Source: Microbulbifer sp. GL-2 (GTDB lineage Bacteria; Pseudomonadota; Gammaproteobacteria; Pseudomonadales; Cellvibrionaceae). From it: a stretch of DNA of 64,000 bases. Both the position numbers and the translations under genes were made by a program. Below the pieces are notes generated by a model. It was not told the origin of the DNA, made no database searches, and saw only the letters and a program-made list of their open reading frames with translations. The DNA lies in NCBI RefSeq assembly GCF_007183175.1, contig NZ_AP019807.1:2214001-2278000 (forward strand), in the 5' to 3' direction. Below are positions 62,125-64,000 of this stretch, one piece after another. How positions within the stretch are numbered: the stretch's first letter is position 1; every line of letters begins with the position of its first letter.

Positions 62125-63222
62125 ATGAGTGAGCGAACCAGACATGTCGCTATTGTCGGTTGTGGACAACTGGCACAGATGATGGCGCAGGAGGGCCAGG
62201 CACTCGGTATTTCTTTCAGCTTCCTCGCTGAGGAGGGAGAAAATACCCGTTGCGTGGAAGGACTTGGTGTCCTTGTTAACCTTAAAGATCATGAGAGCGG
62301 AGAGGCGTTATACCGGGCCCTGGGCTGTCCACAGGTGATCACCGCTGAGCGCGAGCAGGTGGATGTGGGATTACTGCGTAACTTACAGCAGTTCTGTGCG
62401 GTCTATCCCGACCCCCATGTTTTTGAAAAAGCCCAGCACCGCTTGCGGGAGAAGCTGGCTCTGACAGAAAGCGGACTGCCAGTGGCGCCTTTTTTACCTG
62501 CATTGGGGGCTGATGAACTGTGGCGAGCCCTGAACACCCTGGGTTACCCAGCATTTATTAAAAGTTGTGAAAACGGCTACGATGGGAAAAACCAATGGCG
62601 GGTAAAGAACCAGGCGCAGCTTGAAGAGGCCATTGAGGAAGCCCAGAGCCACCCTTGCGTGGTGGAAGCGGCAGTAGATTTTTCCTGTGAAGTTTCCCTG
62701 GTTGGAGTGCGGTCAGTATCTGGAGAAGTGAAAACCTACCCTCTGACTGAAAATTATCATCGTCAGGGCACACTGCTGGTTTCCAAAGCGCCATTCCATA
62801 ACTCTCACTTGATGGAACAGGCTCGCGCTTATCTGGATAAATTGATGAGCGATTGGAGCTATGTGGGCGCACTGACCCTGGAGTGCTTCGTGACTACCGA
62901 AGGGCTTATTGTCAACGAGATAGCGCCTAGAGTGCACAACAGTGGTCACTGGACCCTGGTAGGTGCAGACACCAGCCAATTCGCCAACCACTTACGTGCC
63001 ATTCTCGATATGCCCCTGGGAGATACGGAATGTCCCAGCCCGACAGCGATGATTAATATGCTCGGTGTGAATAAATCACCATCGCAGAAAAATGAAGGTG
63101 TTTGGCTCTACGGCAAAAGTTTGAGGGAGGGACGCAAGATGGGACACATTATTCTCGTAGATGACTGCGTCCATAAACTATCTCAACGCAGTGATGCTGT
63201 TATTGCCGAGTTGTACGCTTAA
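62125..63222 (+). CDS. purK: N5-carboxyaminoimidazole ribonucleotide synthase
   Basis: ATP-grasp enzyme making N5-CAIR from AIR, bicarbonate and ATP, 365 residues. Seen: IVGCGQLAQMMAQEG, EREQVDVGLL, KSCENGYDGKNQWRV, VVEAAVDFSCEVSLVGVRS and EIAPRVHNSGHWTLVGADTSQFANHLRA. Normal length. Third gene behind the SbtA-like transporter; the bicarbonate requirement of this step makes the linkage meaningful. Ends in a terminator. Confidence 0.96.
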   Translation: MSERTRHVAIVGCGQLAQMMAQEGQALGISFSFLAEEGENTRCVEGLGVLVNLKDHESGEALYRALGCPQVITAEREQVDVGLLRNLQQFCAVYPDPHVFEKAQHRLREKLALTESGLPVAPFLPALGADELWRALNTLGYPAFIKSCENGYDGKNQWRVKNQAQLEEAIEEAQSHPCVVEAAVDFSCEVSLVGVRSVSGEVKTYPLTENYHRQGTLLVSKAPFHNSHLMEQARAYLDKLMSDWSYVGALTLECFVTTEGLIVNEIAPRVHNSGHWTLVGADTSQFANHLRAILDMPLGDTECPSPTAMINMLGVNKSPSQKNEGVWLYGKSLREGRKMGHIILVDDCVHKLSQRSDAVIAELYA

Positions 63223-63233
63223 TTCATATCTGG

Positions 63234-63264
63234 AAGGGACCGCTTTTAGCGAAGGTCCCTTTTC
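63234..63264 (+). terminator. Terminator of the purEK transcript
   Basis: AAGGGACC-GCTTTTAGCGAA-GGTCCCTT hairpin followed by TTC on the plus strand. It overlaps the last codons of the convergent mnhG gene. Confidence 0.7.
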
Positions 63265-63593
63265 GGATTTTTAAAGCGGGGCTGGGCTGAAGTTCCTCGC
63301 CACATAGGGGTACCAACCCGGTAGGCAGCGCGTGCGATCATATGCACGCCTACCGGCACCGTAAGTAGCAGGAACAGGATTGCTGCCACTGCCCGTGCAG
63401 TCACCTGGGTATCATGAAATAAAGTGGCCACTCCTGCGAGTAAAAGGCCACAGCAGAGTGTGGCGGCCTTACCGGAGGTGCTCATACGAGTGTAAAAATC
63501 CGGCATGCGCAATAAACCCAGGGCGGCGCTGAATCCAAAAGCGCTGCCTACCAGTATCAGTACGGCAATAAAGACCTCATCGAAAACCTCCAC
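63246..63593 (-). CDS. mnhG: Na+/H+ antiporter subunit G
   Basis: Small membrane subunit (115 residues, three helices) of the Mnh/Mrp multi-subunit cation/proton antiporter. Seen: VFIAVLILVGSAFGFSAALGLLRMPDFYTRMS and VGVHMIARAAY. The start overlaps mnhF by 17 bp. The last coding bases overlap the purK terminator. It is the last gene of the mnh operon in this window. Confidence 0.93.
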   Translation of the reverse strand: MEVFDEVFIAVLILVGSAFGFSAALGLLRMPDFYTRMSTSGKAATLCCGLLLAGVATLFHDTQVTARAVAAILFLLLTVPVGVHMIARAAYRVGTPMWRGTSAQPRFKNPKRDLR

Positions 63594-63915
63594 TACCGCC
63601 TCCTTCGTGAATTACGGTTTTCTTACCACTCTTTTCAATAAAGCGGGCGAAGGCCACACTCACCAGGAACGCCACCAGAGCCAGTGCTATAGCCGCATCC
63701 AGGTACACTGGTTGCCCTGAGGCAATGGCTAAAAGCGCACAGTAAGCCACTGCAAGAATATTCAACACATCCAAAGCGACTACCCGATCAGCGAGCGTGG
63801 GCCCAAAAAATATACGCAGAAAACACATCACCAGTGCCAACAGCAGCATCAGCGAGGAAATATTGATTGCCATCACGATAATGGGGGAATGTATATCGGC
63901 AATAGTTATCGGCAT
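63577..63915 (-). CDS. mnhF: Na+/H+ antiporter subunit F
   Basis: Membrane subunit (112 residues, three helices) of the same antiporter. Seen: MCFLRIFFGPTLADRVVALDVLNILAVAYCALLAI and DAAIALALVAFLVSVAFARFIEK, shown partly. ATGA overlap with mnhE upstream and 17-bp overlap with mnhG downstream, as usual in mnh/mrp operons. Confidence 0.93.
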   Translation of the reverse strand: MPITIADIHSPIIVMAINISSLMLLLALVMCFLRIFFGPTLADRVVALDVLNILAVAYCALLAIASGQPVYLDAAIALALVAFLVSVAFARFIEKSGKKTVIHEGGGSGGFR

Positions 63916-64000
63916 CAGGAGAAGGCCTCCCTTACCCGCTTTTCGAAGCCTTGATGAATCTCCTCGCGAAAAGCCTCCGGATCGTCCACAAACATGGTGT
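63912..64000 (-). CDS. mnhE: Na+/H+ antiporter subunit E (C-terminal fragment)
   Basis: The window edge cuts this gene; only the last 28 codons are seen, encoding TMFVDDPEAFREEIHQGFEKR and VREAFS before the stop at 63915. The VDDPEAFR...IHQGFEKRVRE tail is typical of MnhE/MrpE. It overlaps mnhF by 1 bp at the ATGA junction and completes the E-F-G order. Confidence 0.88.

Noticed and set aside
1..64000. CRISPR array, prophage, tRNA, rRNA or restriction system
   Set aside because: No regularly spaced direct repeats, no integrase, capsid or methyltransferase genes, and no tRNA-like cloverleaf noticed on reading both strands.

Overview
The window reads as a chromosomal segment of a marine-type gammaproteobacterium, most like the Cellvibrionales and possibly Microbulbifer. 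That placement is an inference from gene content: the xseB-ispA-dxs order, an E. coli-like purEK pair, many secreted or lipoprotein hydrolases, an SbtA-type bicarbonate transporter and an Mnh/Mrp antiporter. No rRNA or tRNA gene was seen. Most of the DNA is ordinary core or near-core genome. Accessory traces are an IS3-family transposase tail at 17.3-17.5 kb, a decayed copy of a lipoprotein gene at 33.5 kb and an AT-rich lone glycosyltransferase at 55 kb.

Layout. 0-3 kb: dxs (cut by the window edge), ispA and xseB on the minus strand. 3-6 kb: a secreted PQQ-type sugar dehydrogenase with a haem c tail, then an intergenic region carrying a GacA-type box and a GGA-rich small RNA of the RsmY/RsmZ type, then an HNH nuclease. 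6-13.3 kb: D-Ala-D-Ala ligase, the murein endopeptidase MepA, a coupled cluster of HisC-like aminotransferase, FHA membrane protein and secreted trypsin-like protease, and a large PLP enzyme. 13.3-18.5 kb: a second GGA-rich structured region, an unknown 160-residue protein, a Ser/Thr kinase with a TPR-like tail, and an FHA protein with a possible winged-helix C-terminus. 19-26.8 kb: YceI/cytochrome b561, a peptidase, a YihG-like acyltransferase, Hsp20, a CBS protein and a PhnA-like protein. 27-33 kb: an AraC regulator, glutathione-dependent formaldehyde detoxification (frmA-fghA), a lipoprotein and a NemR-like repressor/flavin oxidoreductase pair with two palindromic operators. 33.9-46 kb: a DPP-IV peptidase, a catalase-peroxidase with a signal peptide, an alkylsulfatase lipoprotein, and a minus-strand cluster of a membrane cytochrome b/ethylbenzene-dehydrogenase-like haem protein, a DUF1566 protein and a phosphatase-DNRLRE protein. 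46-53.9 kb: cyanide-insensitive-type bd oxidase with flanking regulators, DUF1853, a bile acid:Na+ symporter family protein and a Crp/Fnr regulator. 53.9-64 kb: a class II aldolase, a glycosyltransferase, an RTX-repeat autotransporter, OmpW, a LysR regulator divergent from an SbtA-like transporter, purEK and the end of an mnhEFG operon.

The strongest new observation is the small RNA at about 4736-4863. An 18-bp element (TGTGAG-N6-CTTACA) lies about 65 bp upstream of the predicted start. Hairpin loops repeatedly expose GGA, including the terminator loop. This is the architecture of the Gac/Rsm (CsrA-sequestering) RNAs. Other points of interest are the 13.5 kb RNA candidate, the hidden IS and lipoprotein remnants, the NemR-like operators, a 12-bp perfect hairpin in the hsp20 leader, and a 177-bp antisense overlap of two convergent genes at 41 kb.
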